Position numbers and translations under genes: made by a program
Assembly (NCBI GenBank): GCA_902557145.1
Contig: CACDYZ010000005.1
Location: 20,449 to 84,448 of the forward strand
Reading direction: 5' to 3'
Origin: an uncultured Alphaproteobacteria bacterium
GTDB taxonomy: Bacteria > Pseudomonadota > Alphaproteobacteria > HIMB59
DNA length: 64,000 nucleotides
Part shown: positions 34,065-45,707 of the stretch, in pieces
How the letters are laid out: the number at the start of each line of letters is the position of its first letter
Numbering within the stretch: the first letter of the stretch is position 1
The notes under the pieces: generated by a model
Database searches by the model: none
What the model was told of the DNA's origin: nothing
The model's input: only the letters and a program-made list of their open reading frames with translations

Positions 34065-36482
34065 ATGGAAAATCAAATCATCGGACCTATTCTACCTTTA
34101 AGGGATTTAGTGGTTTATCCCTCAATAACATCACCTTTATTTGTTGGCCGAGCCAAATCGATAGATGCAATTAATTTTGCAATGAACAATAACAACAAAA
34201 TTATTTATCTATTTACCCAAAAGGAGCCAACCACCGATGATCCTCAAGTAAAAGATGTCTACTCTTATGGAGTAAAATCCAAAATTATTCAATTCCTCAA
34301 GTTACCAGATAACACTTATAAGGTTCTTACTGAAGGTTTAGAAATTGTTAAAATAAAATCAGCTGTTAAAGCTAGCAATAACTTTCTTACTGCCAAGCTA
34401 GAGCCAGTAGTTATTAATAAAAAAAATTCAGCTGAGTTAAAAGCTTCATTAAGAGTTTTGAAAAATGAATTTCAAAATTATATCCAAAATATTGGTAATA
34501 ATAATGACATTCTTGAGGGTCTTTTAAACATAGAAGATCCATATCAATTTATTGATAACATTTATTATAATCTAAATGTAGGTATTGATGAAAAACAAAA
34601 AAACTTAGAAATTATTGATATCAATAAAAAAATTCAAAACTTACTAAATTTCTTTTCAAAAGAATTAAATTTTTCCGCTCTTGAGAAAAAAATCAAAAAT
34701 AGAGTTAAAAGACAAATGGAAAAAACTCAAAGAGAATATTACTTAAATGAACAAATGAAAGCTATTCAAAAAGAACTCGGTGATGGTGAGGACGGTTCTA
34801 ACGAGTATTCTGAAATTGAGAAAAAAATTAATGAAGTAAAACTATCAAAAGAAGCAAAGGAAAAAGCCTTAAACGAATTTAAAAAGCTAAAGTCTATGAG
34901 CCCTATGTCTGCTGAGGCATCTGTTATTCGCAATTATTTAGAATGGATTTTAGATATTCCATGGGAAAAATTCTCCAAAGAAGTCATTGATATCAAGGGG
35001 TCTGAGAAGATATTAAATGATGATCATTATGGTCTTGAAAAAGTAAAAGAGAGAATTCTCGAGTTTTTGGCAGTAAAGAAAAGGTCAAAAAAAGCATCTG
35101 GAACAATACTTTGTTTTGTAGGACCTCCTGGCGTTGGTAAAACATCCTTGGGTAAATCTATTGCAAGAGCTACTGGTAGAGAATTCGCTAAAATTTCCCT
35201 TGGGGGAATTCGAGACGAGGCAGAGATAAGAGGTCATAGGAGAACTTATATTGGTTCAATGCCAGGTCGTTTTATTCAGGCTATGAAAAAAACTAAAACA
35301 TCGAATCCAATTATCCTACTTGATGAAATTGATAAGGTGGGCAGTGATTGGAGAGGCGACCCTTCTTCAGCTCTATTAGAGGTTCTTGATCCTGAGCAAA
35401 ATAATCAATTTAACGATCACTATTTAGAAGTTGATTATGACCTTTCAAACGTAATGTTTATATGTACTGGAAATACTTATAACATCCCAGGTCCTTTGCT
35501 TGACAGATTAGAAGTTATAGAAGTCTCTGGTTACACAGAGAAAGAAAAAGTTGAAATTGCAAGGAAATATCTAATTCCAAGAAAAATGAATAAAAATATT
35601 TTGAAAAATAATGAATTTAAACTCGATAAATCCTCTATCACTAAAATAGTTAGACACTATACCAGAGAGTCAGGAGTTAGAGGCCTTGAAAAAGTTTTTG
35701 ATAAACTTTTTAGAAAACTTGTTTTTCAATTGGAAAAAAATAAATCAAGATCAAAAAAACCTTTTATTTTTGATGATAAAGCTATCAAGAATTTCTTAGG
35801 TGCAGAGAAATTTAAAGACAGTGTTCTCGAAAAGAAAAATTTAGTTGGTATTACAAATGGATTAGCATGGACACAGGTAGGTGGCGATATCTTAAATATT
35901 GAAGTCAACTTATCCTCAGGAAAGGGAATGATTAACGCCACTGGTAAACTCGGTGATGTTATGAAAGAGTCTATTACTGCAGCTCTTGGTTATATTAAAT
36001 CTAATTCTGTTGAATTTGGTGTTAATCCAAAGGTTTTTGATAAAGTAGACATACACCTTCATGTCCCAGAGGGAGCTATTCCAAAAGATGGTCCGAGTGC
36101 CGGTATAACTATATTTACATCACTAATTTCATCACTTACTGAAATTAAAATCAAAAGAGATATAGCGATGACTGGTGAAATTACTTTAAAGGGTAGAGTC
36201 CTCCCAATTGGCGGTTTAAAGGAAAAACTTCTTGCTGCGATAAGGTATGGTATAAAAACTGTTATCATTCCTAAAGAGAATGAGAAGGACTTGGCTGAAA
36301 TACAAAAGGATATTCAAAATAAACTTGTTATAAAAAAAGTTGAGTTTGCTAAAGAGGTGCTGGACTTAGCTCTCGATGGAAAAATCAGTAAAATCAACAA
36401 AAAATTAGACTGGAGACACTTAGTTACAGAGTCTATGAAGCCTAAAAATCAACAAAATCAAGAAAAAACATTCGTTAACTAG
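34065..36482 (+). CDS. lon: ATP-dependent protease Lon
   Basis: An 805-aa LonA. The N-terminal substrate domain begins LPLRDLVVYPS; the AAA+ module has GPPGVGKTS (about 353-361) and ILLDEIDKVGSDWRGDPSSALLEVLDPEQN. The protease domain contains catalytic Ser in KDGPSAGIT (near 678) and Lys in LKEKLLAAIRYG (near 721). Follows clpX by 23 bp and precedes hup, the usual order. Main quality-control protease of the cytoplasm. Confidence 0.97.
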   Translation: MENQIIGPILPLRDLVVYPSITSPLFVGRAKSIDAINFAMNNNNKIIYLFTQKEPTTDDPQVKDVYSYGVKSKIIQFLKLPDNTYKVLTEGLEIVKIKSAVKASNNFLTAKLEPVVINKKNSAELKASLRVLKNEFQNYIQNIGNNNDILEGLLNIEDPYQFIDNIYYNLNVGIDEKQKNLEIIDINKKIQNLLNFFSKELNFSALEKKIKNRVKRQMEKTQREYYLNEQMKAIQKELGDGEDGSNEYSEIEKKINEVKLSKEAKEKALNEFKKLKSMSPMSAEASVIRNYLEWILDIPWEKFSKEVIDIKGSEKILNDDHYGLEKVKERILEFLAVKKRSKKASGTILCFVGPPGVGKTSLGKSIARATGREFAKISLGGIRDEAEIRGHRRTYIGSMPGRFIQAMKKTKTSNPIILLDEIDKVGSDWRGDPSSALLEVLDPEQNNQFNDHYLEVDYDLSNVMFICTGNTYNIPGPLLDRLEVIEVSGYTEKEKVEIARKYLIPRKMNKNILKNNEFKLDKSSITKIVRHYTRESGVRGLEKVFDKLFRKLVFQLEKNKSRSKKPFIFDDKAIKNFLGAEKFKDSVLEKKNLVGITNGLAWTQVGGDILNIEVNLSSGKGMINATGKLGDVMKESITAALGYIKSNSVEFGVNPKVFDKVDIHLHVPEGAIPKDGPSAGITIFTSLISSLTEIKIKRDIAMTGEITLKGRVLPIGGLKEKLLAAIRYGIKTVIIPKENEKDLAEIQKDIQNKLVIKKVEFAKEVLDLALDGKISKINKKLDWRHLVTESMKPKNQQNQEKTFVN

Positions 36483-36492
36483 TATATTGTTG

Positions 36493-36522
36493 TTGATTTT
36501 GTTATCTTTTTCTTACTACAAT
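36493..36522 (+). promoter_or_regulatory. Promoter ahead of the HU gene
   Basis: TTGATT (36493-36498) and TACAAT (36517-36522) have an 18-bp spacer, about 30 bp ahead of the hup start codon in the 70-bp gap after lon. It gives the abundant HU protein a transcript separate from lon. An AAGGAGG Shine-Dalgarno follows at about 36540. Confidence 0.5.
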
Positions 36523-36552
36523 TAACTAATAGAATCACTAAGGAGGTTCGGT

Positions 36553-36834
36553 ATGAATAAAAATGAACTCATTGCTGAATATAGTACGAAAAATGGTGTT
36601 GGAAAATCAGATGCAACTAAGGCTGTAGAAAGTTTATTTGATATTATTACATCTACTTTAAAGGCTGGAGGCGATGTTAAGATTGCCGGTTTTGGTACTT
36701 TCAAGGTAGCAGACACTAAGGCTAAAACTGGAAGGAACCCAAGAACGGGTGAGTCAATCCAAATTCCTGCATCAAAAAAGCCAAAATTTCTTGCTGGAAA
36801 ACAGCTTAAAGAACTAATAAAGTCCACAGTCTAA
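36553..36834 (+). CDS. hup: DNA-binding protein HU
   Basis: A 93-aa HU/IHF family nucleoid protein. MNKNELIAEYSTKNGVGKSDATKAVESL forms the helical dimer half; GDVKIAGFGTFKV and the DNA-binding arm KTGRNPRTGESIQIPASKKPKF are typical. It fits HU-beta more than IHF by its position after lon. It has the strongest Shine-Dalgarno nearby (AAGGAGG), as expected for a highly expressed protein. Confidence 0.96.
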   Translation: MNKNELIAEYSTKNGVGKSDATKAVESLFDIITSTLKAGGDVKIAGFGTFKVADTKAKTGRNPRTGESIQIPASKKPKFLAGKQLKELIKSTV

Positions 36835-36852
36835 TTTTTTGCAAATTAGATA

Positions 36853-36928
36853 GGGCGATTAGCTCAGTTGGTAGAGCATCTCGTTTACACCGAGAGGGTC
36901 GGCGGTTCGAGTCCGTCATCGCCCACCA
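36853..36928 (+). tRNA. tRNA-Val (TAC)
   Basis: Acceptor GGGCGAT pairs with ATCGCCC; the anticodon stem TCTCG/CGAGA encloses TTTACAC with anticodon TAC. D-loop AGCTCAGTTGGTAGAGC, T-loop TTCGAGT, encoded CCA. It lies 18 bp after hup. Confidence 0.97.
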
Positions 36929-36941
36929 TTCGACAATAGTC

Positions 36942-37019
36942 GGGGGTGTAGTTCAGTTTGGTTAGAACGCCTGCCTGTCACGCAGGAGGTCGCGGGTTCG
37001 AGTCCCGTCGCTCCCGCCA
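36942..37019 (+). tRNA. tRNA-Asp (GTC)
   Basis: Acceptor GGGGGTG pairs with CGCTCCC (two wobbles) with discriminator G73. The anticodon stem CCTGC/GCAGG encloses CTGTCAC with anticodon GTC. T-loop TTCGAGT and encoded CCA are present. Thirteen bp after tRNA-Val; together a hup-tRNA-tRNA cluster typical of Alphaproteobacteria. Confidence 0.97.
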
Positions 37020-37071
37020 TAATTACTCTTACTTGCGTCACTTTTATTATTAATTATTTGCTTTAGTTTTT

Positions 37072-37077
37072 TATAAT
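37072..37077 (+). promoter_or_regulatory. Candidate -10 element of the nuo operon
   Basis: A perfect TATAAT lies 26 bp before the nuoA ATG, in the 83-bp gap after tRNA-Asp. A -35 is not convincing (TTATTA at 37047, 19-bp spacer). No Shine-Dalgarno is evident for nuoA. Confidence 0.4.
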
Positions 37078-37102
37078 ACACTACAAAAAACCTTTATATT
37101 TT

Positions 37103-37462
37103 ATGTACAACTTGGATTATATATTTATTTTAATTTTCATCTTAATTGGTGCAGGCATGGCTATTGCCATGTATTTGCTTTCAAAAATTTTATCACCAAG
37201 TTCACCTGATAGCGAAAAATTGTCAGCATATGAATGTGGATTCGAAGCCTTTGATGATGCTCGATCAAAATTTGACGTTAAGTTTTATTTAGTATCAATA
37301 CTATTTATAATTTTTGATTTAGAGATTGCGTTTTTATTTCCTTGGGCTGTAAGTCTAAGCAATATTGGTGCCTTAGGTTTTTATTCAATGATGTTTTTTT
37401 TATTTATCCTCACAGTTGGATTTATTTATGAATGGAAAAATGGAGCATTAGATTGGGAGTAA
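37103..37462 (+). CDS. nuoA: NADH-quinone oxidoreductase subunit A
   Basis: A 119-aa subunit of the complex I membrane arm with three helices (about 6-28, 64-84, 89-112). The conserved loop [32 protein letters not shown] identifies the family; it holds the NuoA Cys near the quinone entry. First gene of the 14-gene operon. Its end overlaps the nuoB start region. Confidence 0.95.
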   Translation: MYNLDYIFILIFILIGAGMAIAMYLLSKILSPSSPDSEKLSAYECGFEAFDDARSKFDVKFYLVSILFIIFDLEIAFLFPWAVSLSNIGALGFYSMMFFLFILTVGFIYEWKNGALDWE

Positions 37463-37962
37463 ATATAGAACATAATAATTCTCTTAATATAGATGAAGTC
37501 TTTGAAAAAAAAGGTTTCATTACAGCTTCATTTGAAAATTTGATTAATTGGGCACGCTCTGGTTCTTTATGGCCTATGACATTTGGTTTGGCTTGCTGTG
37601 GAGTTGAGATGATGCATTCTTATATGAGCAGATATGATTTAGATCGTTTAGGTGTAATACCTAGAGGATCACCAAGACAATCTGATGTGATGATTGTTGC
37701 TGGAACTCTTACAAACAAAATGGCACCTGCTTTACGGAAGGTTTATGATCAAATGCCTGAACCAAGATGGGTAATCTCTATGGGTTCTTGCGCTAATGGT
37801 GGAGGTTATTATCATTACTCTTACTCCGTTGTTAGAGGATGCGATAGAATAGTACCTGTAGATATTTATGTCCCAGGTTGCCCACCAACTGCTGAAGCTC
37901 TTTTGTATGGCATCATGCAACTTCAAGATAAAATTAAAAAGAAAAAGAAAATTTATAGGTAA
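37432..37962 (+). CDS. nuoB: NADH-quinone oxidoreductase subunit B
   Basis: A 176-aa (from this ATG) subunit carrying cluster N2. The ligands are in [21 protein letters not shown] and [23 protein letters not shown] is the quinone-site strand. The ATG overlaps nuoA by 31 bp. A TTG at 37453 preceded by GGAG is an alternative start, leaving the N-terminus uncertain by 7 residues. Confidence 0.95.
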   Translation: MEKWSIRLGVNIEHNNSLNIDEVFEKKGFITASFENLINWARSGSLWPMTFGLACCGVEMMHSYMSRYDLDRLGVIPRGSPRQSDVMIVAGTLTNKMAPALRKVYDQMPEPRWVISMGSCANGGGYYHYSYSVVRGCDRIVPVDIYVPGCPPTAEALLYGIMQLQDKIKKKKKIYR

Positions 37963-37967
37963 ATTAT

Positions 37968-38561
37968 TTGTCCCCTAATATTTTACAAAAATATTCAACT
38001 GGAAGTTTTCATTTCCCAATCAAGGCCGGCATTGACAATATTTTAGTAAACAAGGACTCAATTTTAGATGTTACTCAAAAAATTAAAGAAGATGAAGATT
38101 TACTCTATGACCAGTTAATTGATATTACGGTCACAGATAACATGTTATCTAAATCAAGTTATGCTCAAGAAAGATTTACACTCATATACTCTTTTTTGAG
38201 CTTAAAATTTAATAAAAGATTGTTTATTTTCGCCAATATTTCTGAAGATAATTTAAATATTAATTCTATAACTCAAATTTTTGAGTCTGCTGACTGGTTT
38301 GAAAGGGAGTGTTATGATCTTTTTGGTATAAACTTCATAAATCACCCTAATCTTCAGAGAATAATGAATGATTATACCTTTCAAGGTCATCCACTAAGAA
38401 AAGATTTTCCTTTAACTGGATATGAGGAAGTTCGTTATGACGAAAACATAAAAAAAGTTGTTTATGAGCCTGTTACCTTAAAGCAAGAATTTAGAGACTT
38501 TGATAATGAGAGCCCTTGGGAGGGAATGAAAGAAACAATTAAAGAGGAACTAGGTAAATAA
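37968..38561 (+). CDS. nuoC: NADH-quinone oxidoreductase subunit C
   Basis: A 197-aa 30-kDa-type subunit of the peripheral arm. The family motif is [27 protein letters not shown] (core at about 109-135) followed by [13 protein letters not shown]. It begins at TTG, 5 bp after nuoB. It is separate from nuoD, as in other Alphaproteobacteria rather than the fused enterobacterial NuoCD. Confidence 0.94.
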   Translation: MSPNILQKYSTGSFHFPIKAGIDNILVNKDSILDVTQKIKEDEDLLYDQLIDITVTDNMLSKSSYAQERFTLIYSFLSLKFNKRLFIFANISEDNLNINSITQIFESADWFERECYDLFGINFINHPNLQRIMNDYTFQGHPLRKDFPLTGYEEVRYDENIKKVVYEPVTLKQEFRDFDNESPWEGMKETIKEELGK

Positions 38562-38565
38562 ATAT

Positions 38566-39741
38566 ATGTCCGAGAACTTTAAACCTGTCACACTTAATTT
38601 TGGACCTCAACATCCAGCTGCACACGGAGTGCTTAGACTGCTAGTGCAATTGGAGGGAGAGGTAGTAAACAAAGCAGAACCACATATTGGACTTTTACAT
38701 AGAGGCACTGAAAAATTAATTGAACAAAAAACTTATACCCAAGCTATACCATATTTTGATCGTCTTGATTATGTATCGCCAATGTGCCAAGAACATGCAT
38801 TCGCTTTAGCAGTTGAGAATTTGTTGAACATTGAGGCACCTAAAAGAGCTCAATATATCAGAGTTATGTTTGCAGAAGTTACCAGAATATTGAATCATTT
38901 GCTTAACATTCCTGCTTTTGCAATGGACATAGGTGCAGCTACTCCAATGCTATGGGCTTTCGAAGAGAGAGAAAAAATGTTGGAATTTCATGAAGCTGTT
39001 TCTGGAGCAAGATTTCATGCAGCTTATTTTCGACCTGGTGGTGTTCATCAGGACTTACCCGAAAATCTCCTAGAAAAAATGAAAAACTATTTTTCAAATT
39101 TTCCTAAGTTTATTGATACCCTTGAAGAATTACTTACTGAGAATAGAATATTTAAGCAACGCTCAGTAGATATAGGAATATTAAAAAAAGATGACGCAAT
39201 AAGACTTAGTTGTAGTGGCCCGGTTCTTCGTGCGAGTGGCGTAGCTTGGGATCTAAGAAAATCTCAACCTTATGATGTATATTCAGATATAGATTTTGAC
39301 ATTCCTGTTGGAAAAACAGGTGATACCTATGACAGATATTTAGTAAGAATGGAAGAGATGAGAGAGTCTGTTAAAATTATTTTGCAGTGTATTGACAATA
39401 TTCCACAAGGACCTGTAATGGTTGAAAATAATAAAATTACACCACCTAAAAGATCAGAAATGAAAAATTCAATGGAAGCTATAATTCATCATTTTAAGTT
39501 ATTTACAGAGGGATATAGGGTTCCTGAGGGAATTACATACAAAAGTGTAGAGGCACCAAAAGGAGAATTTGGAGTTGTTTTAGTAGCTGATGGAAGCTCA
39601 AAACCTTATCGTTGTAAATTGAGAGCTCCAGGCTTTGTTCATTTACAGGCATTACATTTTTTATCTAAAGGCCACCAACTTGCAGACCTACCATCAATCT
39701 TAGGAAGTTTAGACATTGTATTTGGTGAGGTTGACAGATGA
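38566..39741 (+). CDS. nuoD: NADH-quinone oxidoreductase subunit D
   Basis: A 391-aa 49-kDa-type subunit forming the quinone cavity with Nuo[17 protein letters not shown] (about 11-26) carries the conserved His, [14 protein letters not shown] follows, and [11 protein letters not shown] contains the quinone-site Tyr. C-terminal [12 protein letters not shown] is universal in the family. Its TGA overlaps nuoE by 4 bp. Confidence 0.96.
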   Translation: MSENFKPVTLNFGPQHPAAHGVLRLLVQLEGEVVNKAEPHIGLLHRGTEKLIEQKTYTQAIPYFDRLDYVSPMCQEHAFALAVENLLNIEAPKRAQYIRVMFAEVTRILNHLLNIPAFAMDIGAATPMLWAFEEREKMLEFHEAVSGARFHAAYFRPGGVHQDLPENLLEKMKNYFSNFPKFIDTLEELLTENRIFKQRSVDIGILKKDDAIRLSCSGPVLRASGVAWDLRKSQPYDVYSDIDFDIPVGKTGDTYDRYLVRMEEMRESVKIILQCIDNIPQGPVMVENNKITPPKRSEMKNSMEAIIHHFKLFTEGYRVPEGITYKSVEAPKGEFGVVLVADGSSKPYRCKLRAPGFVHLQALHFLSKGHQLADLPSILGSLDIVFGEVDR

Positions 39742-40325
39742 GTGGTAATCATCCAGGTTTATCAAATAATTTTTCAAGATCAGGTGTGAAATTTTCATGG
39801 TCTAAAGATAATCTCAAATCAATTAAAAATATTATTTCTAAATATCCAAAAGGTAGGGAGCAAAGCGCTGTAATGCCTCTCCTTTATTTGGCACAAGAAC
39901 AAAATCATAATTGGATAAGTATTGAATGCATAGAAACAATTGCTGAGACTTTATCTATGCCTAAGATAAGAGTTACAGAAGTAGCTTCATTTTATTCAAT
40001 GTATAATACAAGACCAGTTGGTGAGAACCTAGTTCAGATTTGTAGAACATCTCCTTGTTGGCTCAGAGGCTCAAATAAAATTACAAATACGATTTGTAAA
40101 GAAACAAAATGTGAAATTAACGATACAAGCGAAGATAATAAATTTACAGTTGTTGAAGTGGAGTGCCTTGGTGCTTGTTCTAATGGACCTATGATACAAA
40201 TTAATAATGATTTTTTTGAAGACTTAGATGAAGACTCTACAAAGAAAATTATAGACAATATTAAAGAAGGAAAACCGAATATTATTGGTTCTCAAAAAGG
40301 TAGGAGAAGCTCAGAAAATGCTTAA
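39738..40325 (+). CDS. nuoE: NADH-quinone oxidoreductase subunit E
   Basis: A 195-aa 24-kDa-type subunit with the N1a 2Fe-2S cluster. Ligands lie in [11 protein letters not shown] and [26 protein letters not shown] is the usual preceding strand. The C-terminal tail (about 175-195) is poorly conserved and overlaps the nuoF start by 8 bp. Confidence 0.94.
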   Translation: MSGNHPGLSNNFSRSGVKFSWSKDNLKSIKNIISKYPKGREQSAVMPLLYLAQEQNHNWISIECIETIAETLSMPKIRVTEVASFYSMYNTRPVGENLVQICRTSPCWLRGSNKITNTICKETKCEINDTSEDNKFTVVEVECLGACSNGPMIQINNDFFEDLDEDSTKKIIDNIKEGKPNIIGSQKGRRSSENA

Positions 40326-41589
40326 TGCTAAAGATAAAGTTTTTCAAAACCTTCATGGTTTTCAAGAACCTTTTATTGAAGGAGCCTTAGAAAGAGGTTC
40401 TTGGTCTAACACAAAAGAAATTTTGTCCAAAAATCAAAATGATATTATTGAATTAGTGAAATCAAGTCAGCTCAGAGGAAGAGGTGGTGCAGGTTTTTCT
40501 ACTGGTCTTAAATGGTCATTTATGCCGAAAGATACAGGCAAGCAACATTATTTAGTTGTTAACGCGGATGAGTCCGAACCTGGAACTTGTAAAGACAGAG
40601 AAATTATAAGAAACGATCCTCATACCCTTGTTGAAGGTTGTTTGATTGCATCATATGCTATTCAAGCATCAAAGTGCTATATATATATTAGAGGTGAATA
40701 CCACTATGAGTACGTTCAATTAGAAAAGGCGATCGAAGAAGCTTATAACCGAGGCTATATAGGAAAAAATGCCTGTGGTAGTGGATTTGATTTCGATCTT
40801 TATGTTCATAGGGGTGCTGGAGCGTATATATGTGGAGAAGAAACCGCTCTTTTAGAGAGTTTAGAAGGAAAAAAAGGTCAACCACGACTAAAACCCCCTT
40901 TTCCTGCAGGTGTCGGTTTATACGGCATGCCCACAACTATTAATAACGTTGAGTCAATTGCTGTAGTTCCTACTATATTAAGAAGAGGTCCAGATTGGTT
41001 TAAATCAATTGGTTCTGAGAATAACACAGGTACAAAAATTTTTTGTATATCTGGAAGTGTCAACAAGCCTTGCACGGTTGAAGAAGAAATGGGGATACCA
41101 TTAAAGGAATTAGTTGAAAAGCATTGTCATGGAGTTGAGGGCGGATGGGACAACTTAAAAGCAATAGTTCCAGGAGGGTCAAGCACTCCAATGCTCCCTA
41201 AAAATATTTGTGAGTCAGTTCTTATGAACTTTGATGATTTAAAAGCTAATGGTTCTGGCTTAGGTACAGCGGGAGTGATTGTTGTTAACAAGAATAATGA
41301 TATTGCAGAAGTAATTGAACGATTTGCACACTTTTATAAACATGAAAGCTGTGGTCAATGCACACCGTGCAGAGAAGGAACAGGTTGGATGCACAGAATG
41401 ATGCAAAGACTAGTAAGAGGAGAAATATCTCCTGAGCAAATAGAACTTTTAGAGAATGTAACAAAGCAAGTAGAAGGACACACTATATGTGCCTTAGGAG
41501 ATGCAGCGGCGTGGCCTATTCAAGGACTTATTAAGAACTTTAAATCAGAGTTGATTAGCAAATATAATAAAAAGTTAAAAGCTTCATGA
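40318..41589 (+). CDS. nuoF: NADH-quinone oxidoreductase subunit F
   Basis: A 423-aa NADH- and FMN-binding subunit with cluster N3. [17 protein letters not shown] binds [23 protein letters not shown] binds FMN, and [12 protein letters not shown] plus a later Cys ([11 protein letters not shown]) hold the 4Fe-4S cluster. The ATG at 40318 behind TAGGAGA is chosen; an in-frame ATG codon 33 bp upstream lies inside nuoE and would add non-conserved residues. Confidence 0.96.
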   Translation: MLNAKDKVFQNLHGFQEPFIEGALERGSWSNTKEILSKNQNDIIELVKSSQLRGRGGAGFSTGLKWSFMPKDTGKQHYLVVNADESEPGTCKDREIIRNDPHTLVEGCLIASYAIQASKCYIYIRGEYHYEYVQLEKAIEEAYNRGYIGKNACGSGFDFDLYVHRGAGAYICGEETALLESLEGKKGQPRLKPPFPAGVGLYGMPTTINNVESIAVVPTILRRGPDWFKSIGSENNTGTKIFCISGSVNKPCTVEEEMGIPLKELVEKHCHGVEGGWDNLKAIVPGGSSTPMLPKNICESVLMNFDDLKANGSGLGTAGVIVVNKNNDIAEVIERFAHFYKHESCGQCTPCREGTGWMHRMMQRLVRGEISPEQIELLENVTKQVEGHTICALGDAAAWPIQGLIKNFKSELISKYNKKLKAS

Positions 41590-43619
41590 GTGAAAATCTA
41601 GTAAACATAAAAATTAATCAAAAAGAAATTCAAGTTGATAAAAATCTCACTGTCATGCAAGCATGTGAAATTGCAGGTGAAGAAATACCAAGATTTTGTT
41701 ATCACGACAAACTGTCTATAGCTGGAAATTGTAGAATGTGTTTGGTTGAAATAGAAAAGGCTCCAAAACTTGTTTCTTCCTGCACAATGCCCTTAATGGA
41801 AGGCATGTCTATAATCACTAATTCAGAAAAAGTAAATGCAGGTAGAAAAGGTGTGATGGAATTTTTATTAATTAATCATCCTTTAGATTGCCCAATATGT
41901 GATCAAGGCGGAGAATGTGATTTACAAGATCAGGCTATGTACTACGGCTTTGATAAGTCTAGATACAAAGAAAATAAAAGAGCCGTTGATAATAAAAACA
42001 TGGGCCCTTTGGTAAACACCATAATGACCAGATGTATTCATTGTACAAGATGCGTAAGATTTGCAACCGAAGTAGCAGGGGTACCAGAATTAGGTATGTT
42101 GGGCAGAGGTGAGAACGCAGAAATTACCACCTATCTTGAACAATCAATCACCTCAGAGCTTTCTGGTAACGTTATTGATTTATGCCCTGTTGGTGCACTT
42201 ACAAGCAAACCATATCAATTTAAAGCCCGTCCCTGGGAACTAAAAAGAACAGACTCAATTGATATTTTTGATAGTGTTGGCTCCAATATCAGGGTTGATA
42301 GCAGAGCAGAGGAAATTTTAAGAGTCACACCGAGAACAAATGAATTCATTAACGAGGAGTGGATATCTGACAAAGTAAGATTTAATTATGATGGTTACTA
42401 CCAACAGAGAATAGACATACCTTACATTAAAAAAAATCAAAAATTATCCAGTTCAAGTTGGGAAGAATCCTTAAAAATTTTAAAAAATAAATTGAAATCT
42501 TTAAAGCCTTTAGCTTTGGTTGGAGAGCATGTTGATTTAGAAACCGGATACGCAATTAATAAATTCATGTCAAACTTTGGTAAAGACAATGTAGAATGTC
42601 GTACTGACAATCAAGCTATCCTTGAAAATTTAGATAGTTATCGTTTTAATACACCTTTAAACGAAATAGAAAATTCTGATTTAATAGTACTTTTAGGTAC
42701 AAACCCGAAAATTGAAACACCAATAATCAACCATAAGATTTTTAAAGCTTACAATAATAATTCAAGAATATTTAACATTGGTGAAAATATATCTTTGAAC
42801 TATCAGACAGAGTATTTAGGAGACAAGTTATCAAATTTAAATAATGAAAAATTAATTAAAGCTCTTAAAAAATCCTCTAATCCTTTAATTATAATAGGTT
42901 CAGCTTTTTTAAGTAAAATAAAAAATATAAAAACATTAAAATCTATTTTTTCTTTTGCTGATAAATATAATGTCATTACAAAAGATAAAAATAACTTAAA
43001 CTTTTTAAATCCATATGCCTCTCGTGTGGGCCAATTAATATTAGGTAATACTACCAAAAACCTCTGCGAACCATTTTCAAAATTAAAAAAAGAAAAATTT
43101 GAAATTGTTCTTTCATTTGGTTCAGAACACATTGCCAGTGAACAATTTGATAATTGTTTCAGGGTCTACTTTGGTCATCATGGAGATGAAGGTGCTATGA
43201 AATCAGATATTATTTTACCAACACCTCTTTACACTGAGAAGAATGGTATATTTGTAAATATTGAAGGAAGACCGCAAGAGGCTAAAAAATGTCATAATCC
43301 TATTGGATCTGCAAAAGAAGAGTGGTCGATAATTAAAAAATTATCTGATGAGTTTTCCTTTGTTTTCGAACCAAATACCTTTGAACAATTAAGATCTGAA
43401 TTATTAAAAAAACATACAAAATTATCTATTTTTCATGAAATTTTGAGTAATGATAATGCTTCTCCAATTATAACTGATATTGAATTTGAAGACTGTAAAA
43501 CACAGTATCCAATAAATAACTTTTATATGTCTGATATTATTTCTAAAAATTCTGTAACAATGGCTAAATGTGTTGAAGAGATAACTTCGACCCCATCTTT
43601 ATTAGAGAAGTCAGCTTAA
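41586..43619 (+). CDS. nuoG: NADH-quinone oxidoreductase subunit G
   Basis: A 677-aa 75-kDa-type subunit. The N-terminal ferredoxin domain has [18 protein letters not shown]; the next clusters are in [19 protein letters not shown] and [10 protein letters not shown], and [14 protein letters not shown] completes them. The C-terminal molybdopterin-oxidoreductase-like domain (about 230-650) is present without cofactor motifs. Start overlaps nuoF by 4 bp and stop overlaps nuoH by one. Confidence 0.95.
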   Translation: MSENLVNIKINQKEIQVDKNLTVMQACEIAGEEIPRFCYHDKLSIAGNCRMCLVEIEKAPKLVSSCTMPLMEGMSIITNSEKVNAGRKGVMEFLLINHPLDCPICDQGGECDLQDQAMYYGFDKSRYKENKRAVDNKNMGPLVNTIMTRCIHCTRCVRFATEVAGVPELGMLGRGENAEITTYLEQSITSELSGNVIDLCPVGALTSKPYQFKARPWELKRTDSIDIFDSVGSNIRVDSRAEEILRVTPRTNEFINEEWISDKVRFNYDGYYQQRIDIPYIKKNQKLSSSSWEESLKILKNKLKSLKPLALVGEHVDLETGYAINKFMSNFGKDNVECRTDNQAILENLDSYRFNTPLNEIENSDLIVLLGTNPKIETPIINHKIFKAYNNNSRIFNIGENISLNYQTEYLGDKLSNLNNEKLIKALKKSSNPLIIIGSAFLSKIKNIKTLKSIFSFADKYNVITKDKNNLNFLNPYASRVGQLILGNTTKNLCEPFSKLKKEKFEIVLSFGSEHIASEQFDNCFRVYFGHHGDEGAMKSDIILPTPLYTEKNGIFVNIEGRPQEAKKCHNPIGSAKEEWSIIKKLSDEFSFVFEPNTFEQLRSELLKKHTKLSIFHEILSNDNASPIITDIEFEDCKTQYPINNFYMSDIISKNSVTMAKCVEEITSTPSLLEKSA

Positions 43620-44617
43620 TGACAAGTCTTTCTCTTGAAATAACAATAGGTATTTTAAAAATATTTAGCTTTGTTGTGCCTGTATTGGTTTCTGTTGCTT
43701 TATTAGTATATTTAGAAAGAAAAGTTCTCGGAGCTGTTCAATTAAGAAAGGGACCAAACGTTGTAGGGCCCTTTGGTATACTACAAAGCTTTGCAGATGT
43801 TTTAAAACTACTTACCAAAGAGAACTTACTACCTTCAAGTTCTAATAAATTTCTTTTTATCTTTGCACCTATGCTAACTTTAATTTTAAGTTTAATAGCT
43901 TGGGCAGTTATACCAATTAGTTCAACTTACGTAATTGCTAACATTAACATAGGAATTTTATATTTATTTGCTGTGTCATCATTTGGTGTTTATGGAGTAA
44001 TAATAGCTGGTTGGGCAAGTAATTCTAAATATCCTTTTTTAGGAGCTCTAAGATCAGCTGCTCAAATGATTTCTTATGAAGTTTCAATAGGCTTTGTGAT
44101 TATCACAGTTCTAATTTGTGTAGGTTCTTTAAATTTGATCGACATTGTTGAAAGTCAAAAAAATATGTGGTTCGCTATACCTCTTTTACCCATGTTCGTC
44201 GTATTTATAATATCAGCACTTGCTGAAACAAATAGATTGCCTTTTGACTTACCTGAGGACGAAGCTACGTTAGTTGCAGGATTCTTTACTGAATATTCAT
44301 CAATATCATTTGGTTTATTTTTCTTAGCGGAATACGCAAATATGATTTTGATGAGTTCTTTGACGGTCATTTTATTCCTAGGAGGCTGGTACCCTCCAAT
44401 AGATATATTCCCTTTAAATGCAATACCTGGAATTTTTTGGTTTGTAATTAAAGTTTTTCTAATCCTTTTTGTATTTCTCTGGGTCAGGGCAACTTTCCCA
44501 AGGTATAGATATGACCAACTTATGAGACTCGGATGGAAAATTTTCTTACCTTTAACACTAATTTGGGTAGTTATTACATCAGCTTTTTTATTTTACTTTG
44601 GATTATTGCCTAACTAA
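43619..44617 (+). CDS. nuoH: NADH-quinone oxidoreductase subunit H
   Basis: A 332-aa membrane subunit with about eight helices joining the membrane and peripheral arms. [23 protein letters not shown] (core at about 32-50), [26 protein letters not shown] and [18 protein letters not shown] are the universal motifs forming the quinone channel. Overlaps nuoG by one base. Confidence 0.96.
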   Translation: MTSLSLEITIGILKIFSFVVPVLVSVALLVYLERKVLGAVQLRKGPNVVGPFGILQSFADVLKLLTKENLLPSSSNKFLFIFAPMLTLILSLIAWAVIPISSTYVIANINIGILYLFAVSSFGVYGVIIAGWASNSKYPFLGALRSAAQMISYEVSIGFVIITVLICVGSLNLIDIVESQKNMWFAIPLLPMFVVFIISALAETNRLPFDLPEDEATLVAGFFTEYSSISFGLFFLAEYANMILMSSLTVILFLGGWYPPIDIFPLNAIPGIFWFVIKVFLILFVFLWVRATFPRYRYDQLMRLGWKIFLPLTLIWVVITSAFLFYFGLLPN

Positions 44618-44619
44618 TT

Positions 44620-45108
44620 ATGACAACACTTATTAAATACATAAAATCTTTTACTCTTTTTGAATTAATGAAAGGTTTAAAGTTAACAATAACTTATTTT
44701 TTTAAACCTAAGGTTACTTTAAACTATCCTAATCAAAAAGGGCCTATTAGTCCTCGTTTTAGAGGGGAACATGCTTTGAGAAGATACCCAAATGGTGAGG
44801 AAAGGTGTATTGCTTGTAAATTATGTGAAGCTGTCTGTCCTGCTCAAGCTATAACTATTGAAGCCGAGCCAAAGCCTGATGGCAGCAGAAGAACCAGTCG
44901 ATATGACATTGATATGACTAAATGTATTTATTGTGGCTTATGTGAAGAGGCTTGTCCAGTAGATGCTATCGTAGAGGGTCCAAATTTTGAATACGCCACT
45001 GAAACAAGAGAAGAATTACTTTACGATAAAGAAAAACTTTTACGAAACGGAGATATATGGGAAAAACAAATTAGTGAAAATCTTAAAAGGGACAGCAAAT
45101 ACAGATAA
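44620..45108 (+). CDS. nuoI: NADH-quinone oxidoreductase subunit I
   Basis: A 162-aa 8-Fe ferredoxin-like subunit carrying clusters N6a and N6b. The two cysteine motifs are [16 protein letters not shown] and [16 protein letters not shown]. Preceding [16 protein letters not shown] is typical. It starts 2 bp after nuoH and overlaps nuoJ by one base. Confidence 0.96.
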   Translation: MTTLIKYIKSFTLFELMKGLKLTITYFFKPKVTLNYPNQKGPISPRFRGEHALRRYPNGEERCIACKLCEAVCPAQAITIEAEPKPDGSRRTSRYDIDMTKCIYCGLCEEACPVDAIVEGPNFEYATETREELLYDKEKLLRNGDIWEKQISENLKRDSKYR

Positions 45109-45707
45109 TGTTTTTAGTTGGCTCTTTTTTTTTGTTTGCAGCATTTTTAATAACAACATGCATTTTTGTTATTTTTTCAAAAAATCCTGTTAATTCTGTC
45201 TTATTCCTAGTATTAGCTTTTCTTAATTCCACTTTTCTGTTCATCCTAATTGGAGCAGAGTTTGTCGGCATCATCCTTGCTATTGTTTATATTGGTGCAG
45301 TAGCAATCCTTTTTCTTTTTGTTGTAATGATGCTCGATATACAAATTACAACCTTAATGTATAATATTAAAAAATATGTACCTCTCGCTTTACTTTTTGC
45401 TGGCATCATTCTAGCTGAGATAATCTATTTAACTGTATTTAAAACTTCTAAAGTTAACATAGATACATTTATTAGATCTAAAAATAATACTGAACAAATT
45501 GGAGATGTGCTTTATACAAAGTATTTTATTGATTTCCAATTAAGTGGGATTGTTTTGTTACTTGCTATGATTGGAGCAATTGTTTTAACTCATGTCTATA
45601 GACCAACAATTAAAAGACAAAACATTGATAGTCAAAATTCTACGACAGCTAAAGATAGAGTTAAGCTACTAAAAATTAAACCGGGTGAAGGTATAAAAGA
45701 TGACTAG
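45108..45707 (+). CDS. nuoJ: NADH-quinone oxidoreductase subunit J
   Basis: A 199-aa membrane subunit with five helices. Early NPVNSVLFLVLAFLNSTFLFILIGAEFVGIILAIVYIGAVAILFLFVVMM (about 26-75) contains the conserved helix 3. Hydrophilic C-terminal tail after about residue 165. Overlaps nuoK by 8 bp. Confidence 0.94.
   Translation: MFLVGSFFLFAAFLITTCIFVIFSKNPVNSVLFLVLAFLNSTFLFILIGAEFVGIILAIVYIGAVAILFLFVVMMLDIQITTLMYNIKKYVPLALLFAGIILAEIIYLTVFKTSKVNIDTFIRSKNNTEQIGDVLYTKYFIDFQLSGIVLLLAMIGAIVLTHVYRPTIKRQNIDSQNSTTAKDRVKLLKIKPGEGIKDD

Noticed and set aside
44987..45193. A 68-aa frame spanning the nuoI/nuoJ junction
   Set aside because: It overlaps two certain complex I genes in another frame and shows no independent signal.
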